Shown: positions 48,117 through 56,840 of the stretch, in pieces
How positions within the stretch are numbered: position 1 is the first letter of the stretch
How the letters are laid out: each line of letters begins with the position of its first letter
Assembly (NCBI RefSeq): GCF_902859705.1
Contig: NZ_CADIJO010000012.1
Coordinates: forward strand, 148,417 to 212,416
Reading direction: 5' to 3'
Length of the DNA stretch: 64,000 nucleotides
Source: Achromobacter deleyi
Lineage (GTDB): Bacteria > Pseudomonadota > Gammaproteobacteria > Burkholderiales > Burkholderiaceae_B
Notes under the pieces: model-generated
Seen by the model: the letters and a program-made list of their open reading frames with translations, nothing else
What the model was told of the DNA's origin: nothing
Database searches by the model: none
Program-made: the position numbers and the translations under genes

Positions 48117-49307
48117 GTGTCCAATCCCTATCGCGAATTATTCAAGGCGCCCGGCGCCGCAGGTTTTGTCGCCGCGTGCGCGGTCGCCCGATTGGCCTTG
48201 CCGATGATCGGCATCGGCATCATCACCATGTTGTCGCAGGTCCGCGGCGCCTATACCCTGGCCGGCGCCGTGGCGGCCACGTTCGCGCTGGCGACGGCAT
48301 TGCTGGCGCCGCGCATTTCCCGCCTGGTCGACCGCCATGGCCAGGGCAGGGTCCTGCCGCTGGCAGCCGGCGCCAGCGTGGCGGGGCTGGTCGGTCTGGC
48401 AATCTGCGTCCGTGCGGGGGCGCCGGACTGGACGCTGTTCGTGTTCGCGGCGCTTTCCGGCAGCCTGCCCAGCATGCCCGCCATGGCACGGGCCCGCTGG
48501 ACCGAGATCTACCGCGACCAGCCGCAACTGCGCACGGCCTACGCGCTGGAATCGGTCTTTGATGAACTCAGCTTCATCATCGGGCCGCCGGTGGCGGTGG
48601 GCCTGTGCGTCTTGCTGTTTCCCGAGGCCGGCCCGCTCGGCGCGGCGCTGCTGCTGGGCGTCGGCGTCACGGCGTTCGTCATGCAGCGCGCCACCGCGCC
48701 CAAGGTGCAGCCGCGCGAAGAAGGCCGCGAAGCGTCGGTGCTGAGCGTGCCCGTCATGCGGCAGCTGACCACCATGATGGCGGCCATGGGGGTCATCGTC
48801 GGCACCATCGACGTGATGAGCGTGGCGTTCGCGCGCCAGCAGGGCCTGCCGGCAGGCGCCAGCGTGGTGCTGTCAGCCTACGCCCTGGGTTCGTGCGTGG
48901 CCGGCCTGGCGTTCGGCGTGCTGAAATTCCAGATGCCGCTGGCTCGCCTGTTGGCCATTGCCGCCACCGTCACCGCCTTCACCACGGTGCCGCTGCTGCT
49001 GGTTGCGGACCTGCTGACCCTGTCGTTGGGCGTCCTGCTGGCCGGCCTGTCGTTCGCGCCCACCATGATCATCGCCATGGCGATGGTCGAAGGCAGCGTG
49101 CCGGGGCGCCGCTTGACCGAAGGGCTGACCTGGCTGGTGACGGGCCTGGGCGCAGGGGTTGCGGCCGGGGCGGCCCTGGCGGGCTGGATCGTTGACCATC
49201 ATGGCGTGGGCGCGGGATTCTGGACGGCGGTGGGGGCGGGCGCCGTCGTGTTGCTGGTGGCCCTGTATGCCGCGCGCGGCGCCAAACCCGCACCAGCGGC
49301 AGCGTGA
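48117..49307 (+). CDS. MFS transporter (drug or metabolite exporter)
   Basis: 396 residues with about twelve membrane helices. RISRLVDRHGQGRVLPLAAG is the loop 2-3 MFS motif, and YALESVFDELSFIIGPPVAV falls in the helix 5 region typical of drug:H+ antiporter-like families. I take the GTG at 48117 (VSNPYRELFKAPGA, with AGAGG six nt upstream) over the earlier ATG at 48060, which lies inside the right-hand operator. Control by the divergent TetR gene is inferred. The substrate is unknown. Confidence 0.88.
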   Translation: MSNPYRELFKAPGAAGFVAACAVARLALPMIGIGIITMLSQVRGAYTLAGAVAATFALATALLAPRISRLVDRHGQGRVLPLAAGASVAGLVGLAICVRAGAPDWTLFVFAALSGSLPSMPAMARARWTEIYRDQPQLRTAYALESVFDELSFIIGPPVAVGLCVLLFPEAGPLGAALLLGVGVTAFVMQRATAPKVQPREEGREASVLSVPVMRQLTTMMAAMGVIVGTIDVMSVAFARQQGLPAGASVVLSAYALGSCVAGLAFGVLKFQMPLARLLAIAATVTAFTTVPLLLVADLLTLSLGVLLAGLSFAPTMIIAMAMVEGSVPGRRLTEGLTWLVTGLGAGVAAGAALAGWIVDHHGVGAGFWTAVGAGAVVLLVALYAARGAKPAPAAA

Positions 49308-49375
49308 ACCCTTGGCGGTTCTAGAATGCCGGTAGCGCCGGGCCGCGGGGCGCGGCGCCTACAAGGAGAACAACC

Positions 49376-49774
49376 ATGTCCCGAACCGTCGTCAATCCCG
49401 ACACTGTCTTCAACTCGGTGCAATACGGCTTCAGCCAGGCCGTCATCGTGACCGGCCAGCGGCGCATGCTGCTGTCCGGCCAGGTCGGCGTCGATGCCGA
49501 CGAACGCACCGTCGGGCCCGGTCTTCAGGAACAGACCGAGGCCGCGCTGGACAATATCGAACGCGTCCTGGCCGCGGCCGGCGGCACGCTGGCGCAGGTC
49601 ATCATGCTGCGCATCTACATTTGCGACACGGTCCGCGAAGACCAGGAAGTGATCGCCCAGGCCCTGCGCGACCGCTTTCCGAAAGACCCGCCGCCCTCGT
49701 CGTGGGTCATCGTCAGCGGCCTGTCGCTGCCGGAATGGCTGGTCGAAATCGAAGCCGAGGCCATGCTGGACTGA
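49376..49774 (+). CDS. RidA/YjgF-family protein
   Basis: 132 residues. RidA-type fold that hydrolyses enamine/imine intermediates, or a related activity. The family pattern is VIVTGQRRMLLSGQVGVDAD, EQTEAALDNIERVLAAAGGT and VIMLRIYICD. The usual catalytic Arg in RIYI is present, although the C-terminal part (PSSWVIVSGLSLPEWLVEIE) has a Ser-Gly-Leu stretch different from archetypal RidA, so activity on 2-aminoacrylate is uncertain. AAGGAGA precedes the start. Confidence 0.85.
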   Translation: MSRTVVNPDTVFNSVQYGFSQAVIVTGQRRMLLSGQVGVDADERTVGPGLQEQTEAALDNIERVLAAAGGTLAQVIMLRIYICDTVREDQEVIAQALRDRFPKDPPPSSWVIVSGLSLPEWLVEIEAEAMLD

Positions 49775-49807
49775 CGCCGCCGCAAAGCAACGCCGGGTCC
49801 GCAAGCT

Positions 49808-50719
49808 TCAATCCTTGTCGCGCCACGGCGTCGCGGCGAAGGCCTCGCGCAGGTGGGCTAGAAAGCCCGCCGTGCGGGCCGACAGGTCCTGGCGCGACTT
49901 CACCAGCGCCACCACATTGGCCTCGGGCAAGTTCCAGCCTGCTAGCAGCGGCACCAGGTCGCGGTTCTTCACATGCTCGGCCACATCCCATTCGGACCGG
50001 GCCACGATGCCATGGCCGGCCAATGCCCAGGCCACGGCCGCCGCGCCGGCGTTGCTCGACAGCACCGGCGCGATGCGCACCCCCACCGCCGGTCCGCGGC
50101 CGCGCTTGAAGCGCCACAACGTCACGTCTTCTTCGTTTTCCCGCAGGGCGATGCAATCGTGGTCCCGCAGATCTTCAGGCTTGGCGGGGGCGCCGCGCCG
50201 CGCCAGGTAGGCGGGCGACGCGCACAGGATGCGGCGATTGGGCGCCAGCGGATACGCCACCAGCGTTGAATCGCGCAGCTCGCCGATGTGGATCATGACG
50301 TCCCAGTTGTCGCTGGCCAGGCGCGGCGGTCCGTCGGACAGGATCAGGCTGGCGGTCACGTCTTCGCTATCCTGGCGAAACTGTGCCACCAGGTCCGCCA
50401 CGTAGCGCTGGCCGAAACCCAGCGGCGCCACCACCCGCAGGTGACCGGCCACCACGCCGCGGCGGCCGACCAGCTCGTCGGCCAGGTCATTCAGTTCGCC
50501 GCAGATCTGCCCGGCGCGCAGCGCCAGCAGGCGGCCTTCGTCGGTCAACGCCGTGCCGCGGCCGGACCGGTTCACCAGCCGCACGCCCAGCCGTTTTTCC
50601 AGCGCATGCAGCCGCTGCGTCACGGCGGGCGGCGTCACATCCAGCGCGCGTGCGGCCTGGGCCAGTGAACTGGTGGCCGCCAGACTCAGGAAAAAGCGCA
50701 GGTCGTCAGTGGTAATCAT
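49808..50719 (-). CDS. LysR-family transcriptional regulator
   Basis: 303 residues. The N-terminal winged helix reads DLRFFLSLAATSSLAQAARA, then LDVTPPAVTQRLHALEKRLG and LVNRSGRGTALTDEG. The effector domain occupies the rest (LRVVAPLGFGQRYVADLVAQ). It is divergent from the D-hydroxyamino-acid lyase and RidA genes and is their likely activator, acting at the palindrome at 50730-50746. The effector is unknown. Confidence 0.94.
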   Translation of the reverse strand: MITTDDLRFFLSLAATSSLAQAARALDVTPPAVTQRLHALEKRLGVRLVNRSGRGTALTDEGRLLALRAGQICGELNDLADELVGRRGVVAGHLRVVAPLGFGQRYVADLVAQFRQDSEDVTASLILSDGPPRLASDNWDVMIHIGELRDSTLVAYPLAPNRRILCASPAYLARRGAPAKPEDLRDHDCIALRENEEDVTLWRFKRGRGPAVGVRIAPVLSSNAGAAAVAWALAGHGIVARSEWDVAEHVKNRDLVPLLAGWNLPEANVVALVKSRQDLSARTAGFLAHLREAFAATPWRDKD

Positions 50720-50729
50720 TCAGAATTGC

Positions 50730-50746
50730 CTTAATGATTGATTAAG
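50730..50746. promoter_or_regulatory. LysR-type binding palindrome
   Basis: CTTAATGATTGATTAAG is a perfect 6-bp inverted repeat with a 5-bp centre that fits the T-N11-A pattern of LysR-family sites. It lies 11-27 bp before the LysR start codon, in the AT-rich gap before the divergent lyase gene. Confidence 0.6.
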
Positions 50747-50860
50747 TCCTTATTAAACACGCAAGCCCCGTGGCGCGCCATACTGCCGGCATGCGGTTGC
50801 GCCCGGGCGGCGCCCGCCTCGATTTCCGCCTGTTCCCGCCCGTTTTCTTCCGACACTGCC

Positions 50861-52009
50861 ATGACCGCTGCCTCTGCCACCCTCGATACCCTGGATACGC
50901 CCTGCCTGCTGCTGGACGAAACCCGCATGACGCGCAATATCGAGCGCCTGAACGGCCTGATGGCTCGCCACGGCGTGCAGTTGCGCCCGCACCTGAAGAC
51001 GCCCAAGTCGATCGAAGTCGCCCGCCGCGTCATGGCCAGCCCGCAAGGCCCGGCCGCGGTGTCCACCCTGCAAGAGGCCGAACAATTCGCCGCCGCCGGT
51101 GTCACCGACCTGCTCTATGCGGTGGGCGTGGCGCCGGCCAAGCTGGATCGCGTCCTGGCCCTGCGTGGCCGCGGCGTCAACCTCACGGTGGTGGTCGACA
51201 GCATCCAGGCCGCGCAAGCCGTTGCCGAGCGCGCCAGGCAAGAGGGGGCGGGTATTCCCGCCCTGATCGAAATCGACTGCGACGGCCATCGGGCCGGCGT
51301 GCAGCCGGGGCACACCGACCAACTGCTGAGCATTGCGCGGGTGTTGCACGGCGCGGGCTGCCTGCAAGGCGTCATGACGCATGCCGGCGAGTCCTATGGC
51401 TGCCGCAGCCTCGAGGCCATCGCCGACATGGCGGAGCAAGAACGCCTGGCCGCGGTCACCTGCGCCGACGCGATCCGCGCGGACGGCCTGCCGTGCCCGG
51501 TCGTCAGCGTCGGTTCGACCCCCACCGCGCATTTCGCCCGCAACCTGGATGGCGTCACTGAAGTGCGCGCGGGCGTCTACGTCTTCTTCGACCTGGTCAT
51601 GGCCGGATTGGGCGTCTGCTCGGTGGACGACATTGCCGCCACCGTCCTGACGACGGTGATCGGCCATCAGCCCGACAAGGGCTGGATCCTGGTGGATGCA
51701 GGGTGGATGGCGATGTCACGCGACCGCGGCACCGCCAAGCAGCCGGTGGACCAGTTGTACGGCCTGGTATGCGATGCCGACGGCAAGGTCTATCCCGACC
51801 TGCTGTTGGCCGAGACCAACCAGGAGCAGGGCATCATCAAGCTGCGCGCCGGCAGCGGCGCCGTCTTGCCGGACCTGCCGCTGGGCACCAAGCTGCGCAT
51901 CGTGCCGAATCACGCCTGCGCCACCTGCGCCCAGCACGACGCCTACGAAGTCCTGCACAGCGGCAGCCGCGACATCGTGGCGCACTGGGAACGTTTCCGC
52001 GGTTGGTAA
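50861..52009 (+). CDS. PLP-dependent D-threonine aldolase / D-serine dehydratase-like enzyme
   Basis: 382 residues, fold-type III PLP enzyme. The PLP lysine is K46 in LRPHLKTPKSIEVARRV. GVMTHAGESYGC and RAGVYVFFDLVM are family blocks. The C-terminal PNHACATCAQHDAYE supplies a probable metal site (H351 and C353), as in D-serine dehydratases and D-threonine aldolases. It acts on a D-beta-hydroxy amino acid by beta-elimination or retro-aldol cleavage. A RidA-type gene starts 19 bp after it, which favours the dehydratase reaction since that releases an enamine. Confidence 0.9.
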   Translation: MTAASATLDTLDTPCLLLDETRMTRNIERLNGLMARHGVQLRPHLKTPKSIEVARRVMASPQGPAAVSTLQEAEQFAAAGVTDLLYAVGVAPAKLDRVLALRGRGVNLTVVVDSIQAAQAVAERARQEGAGIPALIEIDCDGHRAGVQPGHTDQLLSIARVLHGAGCLQGVMTHAGESYGCRSLEAIADMAEQERLAAVTCADAIRADGLPCPVVSVGSTPTAHFARNLDGVTEVRAGVYVFFDLVMAGLGVCSVDDIAATVLTTVIGHQPDKGWILVDAGWMAMSRDRGTAKQPVDQLYGLVCDADGKVYPDLLLAETNQEQGIIKLRAGSGAVLPDLPLGTKLRIVPNHACATCAQHDAYEVLHSGSRDIVAHWERFRGW

Positions 52010-52028
52010 GCCTGCAAAAGGAATCTCG

Positions 52029-52424
52029 ATGGACACCATTTACACCCCCAACGCTACCCCGCCGGCCGGTCACTATTCGCAGGCCGTGCGGGCCAACGGC
52101 TTCATCTTTGTCTCCGGGCAACTGGGCTTTCTGCCCGCCGCCCAGCCGGGCGAACGCCCGCAATTGGCGCAGGGCGTGGCGGCCCAGACCGAAGCCGCGC
52201 TGCGCAGCATGGCGGCCATTCTGCAAGCTGCGGGTTCGTCGATGGCCCACGTGGTCAACGTCACCGTCTACATCCCCGACGTCGGCCTGTGGAACGAGGT
52301 GAACAGCGTGTACGAACGCAGCTTTGGCGACCATCGGCCTGCCCGGGCCATCGTCCCCACCCGTGAACTGCACTACGGGGCGCTGGTGGAAATCAGCGCC
52401 ATTGCGGTGGCGGCATCCGCTTGA
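52029..52424 (+). CDS. RidA-family enamine/imine deaminase
   Basis: 131 residues, close to canonical RidA: TPPAGHYSQAVRANGFIFVS, QTEAALRSMAAILQAAGSS, VVNVTVYIPD and RPARAIVPTRELHYGALVEI, the last with the conserved Arg and Glu of the active site. It would hydrolyse 2-aminoacrylate or 2-aminocrotonate released by the upstream PLP enzyme, from which it is separated by 19 bp including an AAGGA. Confidence 0.93.
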   Translation: MDTIYTPNATPPAGHYSQAVRANGFIFVSGQLGFLPAAQPGERPQLAQGVAAQTEAALRSMAAILQAAGSSMAHVVNVTVYIPDVGLWNEVNSVYERSFGDHRPARAIVPTRELHYGALVEISAIAVAASA

Positions 52425-52499
52425 TCTGTGGGGGACGGATGAGGGGCGTGCGCGGCCTATAATGCGGGCGCCTCGATACCCCTGGGGGAGCCCATCCGC

Positions 52500-52772
52500 A
52501 TGCACTACGAATATCTGTTCTGGTCCATGGCTGCCATGGTCGCCATGGCGCTGGTAGGCGGGTCGCTCTGCGGCCGCTTGCGCTCGGTTGGCCGGGCGTT
52601 GGCCGGCGTGGCCGTGCTGGCCGCCGCGGTCTTTGCCGCTGTGTTCGCGATGTCGCGCTCGGCCGGCTTTGGCGACCAGGCCGCCATGCTGTCGATCGCG
52701 GCCTTCATGTTCAGCCTGGTGATCGGCAGCGCGGCGGCGCTGCTCACCCGACGCATCCTGCGCCGCGCCTGA
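52500..52772 (+). CDS. Small membrane protein, unknown function
   Basis: 90 residues with three predicted helices (FWSMAAMVAMALVGGSLCG, RALAGVAVLAAAVFAAVFA, AAFMFSLVIGSAAALLT). The start follows GGGGGAG. No family is recognised. A GGGCGCC/GGCGCCC hairpin follows at about 52789-52807. Confidence 0.62.
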   Translation: MHYEYLFWSMAAMVAMALVGGSLCGRLRSVGRALAGVAVLAAAVFAAVFAMSRSAGFGDQAAMLSIAAFMFSLVIGSAAALLTRRILRRA

Positions 52773-52872
52773 GCCGAAAAAGAGCAGGGCGCCCGCAAGG
52801 GGCGCCCCGTTACACCTGCCGGCGTCGGATGCCGAGCGGGCTGGGTGCCCTCGGCCCGCGAGTTGCGGCGGC

Positions 52873-53175
52873 TTATTCTTCGGCGTCGTCGAAGTCTTCG
52901 TCTTCGTCGTCCTCTTCGTCCTGCTCCAGGGCGTCATAGCCCTTCCAGGTGATGCGCCAGCGCGTGTCGCCGGCCGTCGCGGCCGTCTCGCTGACTTGCT
53001 TGACCAGGCCGGCATCGGCCAGCAGGTCCAGGTGATGCGCAATCAGTTGCAGGCCCTGCTCCTGCGCGTGGGGCGCCAGAGCGGCGTTCTTGATGTCGTG
53101 GGTGCTCAGGTTGGGGCCCGCCGCGTCGCGCAAGGCACCCAGGATGGTGACGACCAGATCGAAATCGCGTTGCAT
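52873..53175 (-). CDS. DUF2513-like winged-helix protein
   Basis: 100 residues. The start MQRDFDLVVTILGALRDA, the central LQLIAHHLDLLADAGLVKQ and the ending RITWKGYDALEQ follow the DUF2513 pattern, a small winged-helix fold. The acidic tail (DEEDDEDEDFDD) is unusual. I set the start at 53175; the open frame continues upstream to 53238 without protein-like features. A DNA-binding role is a family inference only. Confidence 0.7.
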   Translation of the reverse strand: MQRDFDLVVTILGALRDAAGPNLSTHDIKNAALAPHAQEQGLQLIAHHLDLLADAGLVKQVSETAATAGDTRWRITWKGYDALEQDEEDDEDEDFDDAEE

Positions 53176-53299
53176 GATGTTGTCCGCCAAGTTGGGAAAA
53201 AAGACAGGCCGACAATAGCAGAGTTCCGTGGCGTCCACGCGACAGCCGCGAGGCCGGGTTACAGTGGCGGGTTACCGATAACCGTTACGGGCAGTACCC

Positions 53300-53698
53300 A
53301 TGAAGAAACCCGCAGAGCGCGATTGCCTCGCGCTGATCCCCGGCTACACCGGCCAGGCCGCCAAGCTCTTTCTGACCCGCACCGAAGACGGCGCCATCGA
53401 CGGCGTGACCGTGTTCGACCTGCTGGGCCACGTCAAGCTGCAGGGCGATGCCCAGGCTGCGGCCGACTGGATCGCCGACTGGCTCGCGCAAGAGTCCGAC
53501 AACCGCAAGGCCCGCCGCACCCAGCTGCAGGCCCAGATGTTCCTGTGCAAGCTGGCTGGCGACGAGAAGGCCACGTTCCTGGCCGCCCAGAAGCCGCTGG
53601 TGGCCGCGCTGGCCGCGGCCGGCGTGCGCAGCCGCAGCGTGGCGGCCACGTCCGGCGCGGCTCGCCGTTCGCTCGGTCCGAATGTCAGGAAGCCTTAG
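53300..53698 (+). CDS. Conserved hypothetical protein
   Basis: 132 residues, soluble. It begins MKKPAERDCLALIPGYTGQA and includes a mixed alpha/beta part (FLTRTEDGAIDGVTVFDLLG) and long Ala-rich helices (QAQMFLCKLAGDEKATFLAA). A basic C-terminus (ARRSLGPNVRKP) follows. No domain recognised and no clear partner nearby. Confidence 0.68.
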   Translation: MKKPAERDCLALIPGYTGQAAKLFLTRTEDGAIDGVTVFDLLGHVKLQGDAQAAADWIADWLAQESDNRKARRTQLQAQMFLCKLAGDEKATFLAAQKPLVAALAAAGVRSRSVAATSGAARRSLGPNVRKP

Positions 53699-53789
53699 CA
53701 TAAGGCTGTTATAGTCGCGCCTGGGCGTGTGCGCACCTGCACGGTGCGTGCCCAGGCGGGCATGGCCCGCAAGTCTAGGAAGATTGATC

Positions 53790-54110
53790 ATGGAAATACT
53801 CAGTCGGCACGTTGCCGACGTGGCGGGCGGCGTTGAGCTGCACACGACGCTGGATGGCGAGAGCATCAGCGTTTATGTCGTAACCGGCGTAAACGATCTC
53901 AATGGCATCGCCGACATCGTGCCCCCCGAAAAAGTCGAAGGCGGAGCAGACATACACGCTGCCAATGTCGACAATGTTGATAATGCGCAAGACCAAATCG
54001 ACCAGGTCCTGGAAAATATGAATCCCGGCGACGTGGCGGTTTTCCTTTGCTCGGGTCCCGATGCTTTTGGCGCGGCGCTCGATCTGTTGGGCTTACCTAT
54101 CGACGAGTAA
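53790..54110 (+). CDS. Small acidic hypothetical protein
   Basis: 106 residues, strongly acidic, with few basic residues (HVADVAGGVELHTTLDGESI; IVPPEKVEGGADIHAANVDN). The C-terminal half is helical (QDQIDQVLENMNPGDVAVFL). AGGAA is 8 nt before the ATG. No family is recognised. Lower GC than its neighbours. Confidence 0.65.
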   Translation: MEILSRHVADVAGGVELHTTLDGESISVYVVTGVNDLNGIADIVPPEKVEGGADIHAANVDNVDNAQDQIDQVLENMNPGDVAVFLCSGPDAFGAALDLLGLPIDE

Positions 54111-54128
54111 GCCTCACGGCAAACCAAA

Positions 54129-54179
54129 AAATGCCCGACCCAAACGGCGTATGAGTCCGATGCGCGTTTGACGGCATTT
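54129..54179 (+). terminator. Interrupted hairpin after the small acidic gene
   Basis: Nested complementary segments AAATGCC/GGCATTT and CAAACG/CGTTTG form an imperfect stem-loop 18 bp after the stop at 54110. A TTTTTTT run occurs only about 16 bp further on, so termination is possible but not certain. Confidence 0.45.
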
Positions 54180-54316
54180 ATATAAGCCTCGATTGTTTTT
54201 TTATGATGCGTGGGTGTTTACACCTATGCAGGACTCCTTTTTGCCTATGAAAACGTGTAAATTTTGTGCGCAGTTTCTCTTTGTTGCATTATTGGCACGT
54301 ATTTTTTAGGATTATG

Positions 54317-54482
54317 TTGACTTGTGAGGGGAACATAACGATAGTGTCGGCACACGATCACAAGCGTTGCGATTTTCGTTCAGTGCCGTGCCTTTTCCGG
54401 CTCAGCGTTATTGTTCTACTGTCCCCTCCTTGATTGATTCGTGACCTCCGGGCATTTGCCCATTATCTCTAGGAAATACAGT
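54317..54482 (+). promoter_or_regulatory. Promoter and long 5' leader of the first cold-shock gene
   Basis: TTGACT (54317-54322) and GATAGT (54340-54345) are spaced 17 nt, giving a start near 54352 and a leader of about 131 nt before the ATG at 54483. The leader contains TCCTTGATTGAT (54427-54438), which recurs in almost the same form in the second cold-shock leader. The rest of 54180-54316 shows no gene. Confidence 0.6.
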
Positions 54483-54686
54483 ATGGAAACCGGCGTCGTT
54501 AAGTGGTTCAATTCGGAAAAAGGCTATGGCTTCATCACCCCGGAAGCGGGTGGTAAGGACCTGTTCGCTCACTTCTCCGAAATTCAGGGCTCGGGCTTCA
54601 AGTCTCTGGAAGAGAACCAGCGCGTCAGCTTTGTGACGGCCAATGGCCCCAAGGGCCCGCAAGCCACGAAGATCCAGGTCCTGTAA
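54483..54686 (+). CDS. Cold-shock protein (CspA family)
   Basis: 67 residues, one cold-shock OB-fold domain. RNP1 is KGYGFITP and RNP2 is DLFAHFSEI; the start [14 protein letters not shown] is canonical. It binds single-stranded RNA and relieves secondary structure. Behind it lies a strong terminator (54704-54727). Its long leader suggests post-transcriptional control like that of cspA. Confidence 0.96.
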   Translation: METGVVKWFNSEKGYGFITPEAGGKDLFAHFSEIQGSGFKSLEENQRVSFVTANGPKGPQATKIQVL

Positions 54687-54703
54687 AGGTTCTGGCTTTT
54701 CGG

Positions 54704-54727
54704 AAAAGCCCCTTCGGGGGCTTTTTT
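54704..54727 (+). terminator. Intrinsic terminator of the first cold-shock gene
   Basis: AAAAGCCCC, TTCG tetraloop, GGGGCTTTT and then TT: a 9-bp perfect stem with a stable tetraloop, 18 bp after the stop codon. Confidence 0.95.
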
Positions 54728-54851
54728 GCATCTGGGGCTCCCGCAAGGGGGCCTTTTTCATGTCGTCCGGCCGGGCGCGGTATCCTTGCCGCAGCTTTCC
54801 GCCTTTCGCCTGGCTTCGCGTCAGGCGTGCATCCCATACAGGACGACTTCC

Positions 54852-55415
54852 ATGACCCATCCCGGCCAGACACCGCTTTCCCTGCAACCGCAAGACGTGG
54901 TGGCGTTTTGGCGCGATGCGGGACCCCAGGCCTGGTTCACCAAGGATGCGGCCTTCGACGAGCGTTTCCGGCAGCGCTGCGGGGCGGCTCACCTGGCCGC
55001 GGCGGCTCGGCAACTGGATGCCTGGCTGGAAGAGCCCGAGGGCGCGCTGGCGCTGATGATCCTGCTGGACCAGTACCCCCGCAATGCCTATCGCGGCACC
55101 GCCCATATGTTCGCCACAGACCCCCTGGCGCTGGTGTTTGCCGAACGGGCCATCGCGGCAGGGCACGACCTGGCGGTCGACCCGTCACTGCGCCAGTTCT
55201 TCTACCTGCCCTTCGAGCATGCCGAGAACCTGGCCGCGCAGAATCGCGCGGTGGCCCTGATGGAACCCTTGGGCGCCGACTCCGTGCGCTGGGCGGTTCT
55301 GCATCGCGACATCATCAAGCGTTTCGGCCGCTTCCCGCATCGCAATGCCGCGCTGGGTCGCCACACCACGCAGCCCGAGCAGGAATTCCTGGACGCGGGC
55401 GGCTTTGCCGGCTGA
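54852..55415 (+). CDS. DUF924 family protein
   Basis: 187 residues, all helical. The DUF924 signature LMILLDQYPRNAYRGTAHMF is obvious. FYLPFEHAENLAAQ and HRDIIKRFGRFPHRNAALGR complete the family pattern. The fold resembles a helical repeat, but no biochemical function is established for the family. The ATG at 54852 gives the standard length; the upstream open frame overlaps the csp terminator region and is not coding. Confidence 0.9.
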   Translation: MTHPGQTPLSLQPQDVVAFWRDAGPQAWFTKDAAFDERFRQRCGAAHLAAAARQLDAWLEEPEGALALMILLDQYPRNAYRGTAHMFATDPLALVFAERAIAAGHDLAVDPSLRQFFYLPFEHAENLAAQNRAVALMEPLGADSVRWAVLHRDIIKRFGRFPHRNAALGRHTTQPEQEFLDAGGFAG

Positions 55416-55565
55416 GCCCGAACGGCCGGCGCAGGCGGCTTTCCCTCGCCGGCTCGACCCTGCTGCTCCCTCGGTATCTGCATGTATCGGTGCATGGCGA
55501 GTTGAAAATATCCGCCCGATCCGCGCGGCCCCAGGCGGGGCGCGGGCCTTCGGGTGCCCGCATAT

Positions 55566-55732
55566 TTGACGTTTTTCAGGGTTCGCCAATACACTGGGTT
55601 CAGCGAGATTTTCAAGAGACGCGGTCTGCGTTTAACTTGTCGCCGTCAGTGGTGCTGCGGTTGCTTCCTCTCCCATCCTTGATGATCTGGCGCCCCGCGA
55701 GCAATCGCATCTTTTAGGTTCGAGGAAATTCC
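55566..55732 (+). promoter_or_regulatory. Promoter and long 5' leader of the second cold-shock gene
   Basis: TTGACG (55566-55571) and TACACT (55590-55595) are spaced 18 nt; transcription would start near 55602, giving about 131 nt of leader before the ATG at 55733. TCCTTGATGAT (55676-55686) echoes the element of the first csp leader. The part 55416-55565 shows no gene. Confidence 0.6.
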
Positions 55733-55939
55733 ATGGCAACCGGCATCGTCAAGTGGTTCAACGCCGAAAAGGGTTATGGCTTCATCATGCCCGACGACGG
55801 CAGCAAGGATCTGTTCGCTCATTACTCTGAAATCCGCAGCGAAGGCTACAAGTCGCTGCAGGAGAACCAGCGCGTCACGTTCGAGGTCGGTACCGGCCCC
55901 AAGGGGCCCAGCGCCAAGAACATCAAGGTCGCAGCCTGA
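55733..55939 (+). CDS. Cold-shock protein (CspA family)
   Basis: 68 residues, one cold-shock domain with RNP1 KGYGFIMP and RNP2 DLFAHYSEI (start [14 protein letters not shown]). It is a close paralogue of the upstream csp, from which it is separated by the DUF924 gene. A strong terminator follows. GAGGAAA precedes the start. Confidence 0.96.
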   Translation: MATGIVKWFNAEKGYGFIMPDDGSKDLFAHYSEIRSEGYKSLQENQRVTFEVGTGPKGPSAKNIKVAA

Positions 55940-55978
55940 GTTCCTTCCTGTAGCGGTCCGGCAACGGCCCGCTCCAAT

Positions 55979-56013
55979 AAAAAGCCCCCGCACGCAATGT
56001 GCAGGGGCTTTTT
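55979..56013. terminator. Intrinsic terminator of the second cold-shock gene
   Basis: AAAAAGCCCC pairs with GGGGCTTTTT around a small CAC/GTG inner stem, followed by TTCTTTTT on the plus strand. On the other strand it lies just after the convergent UPF0114 gene, so it probably serves both. Confidence 0.9.
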
Positions 56014-56035
56014 CTTTTTCGGGGCGGGCGGGGCG

Positions 56036-56584
56036 TCAGTGCTTGGGGTGCGGCGCCGGCGTGGACAGCTTGTCCACCAGGGCGATGCCCAGGGCGGACA
56101 GGATGAACAGGGCGTGGATGATGGTCTGCCACATCACGCCGGCCTCGGAAAAGCGGGCATTGGGCGTGCCCAGGGTGCCGGCCTCGATGAAGGTGCGCAG
56201 CAGGTGGATCGACGAGATGCCGATGATGGCCATGGCCAGCTTGACCTTCAGGACGCTGGCGTTGACGTGGCTGAGCCATTCCGGCTGGTCCGGGTGGCCC
56301 TGCAGGCGCAGGCGCGACACGAAGGTTTCGTAGCCGCCGACGATCACCATCACCAGGAGGTTCGAGATCATCACGACGTCGATCAGGCCCAGCACGAGCA
56401 GCATGATCTCCATTTCGCCAAAGCTGTTGGCGTGCGTCAGCAGATGCCACAGTTCCTTCAGGAACAGCATCACGTAGACGCCCTGGGCGACGATCAGGCC
56501 CAGGTATAGCGGCAGCTGCAGCCAGCGTGAACTGAATATCAGGCTGGGCAGCAGGCCAAGGCGGGGAGGGGTATTCGGGGTCAT
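56036..56584 (-). CDS. UPF0114 (YqhA-like) inner-membrane protein
   Basis: 182 residues, three or four membrane helices ([76 protein letters not shown]). The block [20 protein letters not shown] is diagnostic of the UPF0114 family, whose role is unknown. The ATG at 56584 is chosen; upstream codons are open but unlike the family. Confidence 0.9.
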   Translation of the reverse strand: MTPNTPPRLGLLPSLIFSSRWLQLPLYLGLIVAQGVYVMLFLKELWHLLTHANSFGEMEIMLLVLGLIDVVMISNLLVMVIVGGYETFVSRLRLQGHPDQPEWLSHVNASVLKVKLAMAIIGISSIHLLRTFIEAGTLGTPNARFSEAGVMWQTIIHALFILSALGIALVDKLSTPAPHPKH

Positions 56585-56840
56585 GAGTGGTTGCGAGCCA
56601 AGGTTGGGTGCGAAAAAGTGCGGCGGCAATTCTATCAATGCCGGACCTCGCGGCAATTTGTTTTTGATGACAAATCGGTATTGCGGCGAGGGTATTTACC
56701 ACGCTAACGAGTCATTTGCATGCCTTTTGTGTAAGTGAAGTTCGCATTTGCGAAACTCTGTGGCGAAACGGTTTGCGACCTTTTGGCGTATATAGAATTG
56801 CCGCCTCACTCGCAAAGAGTCAGTCAAGAGGAGTTTTTCC

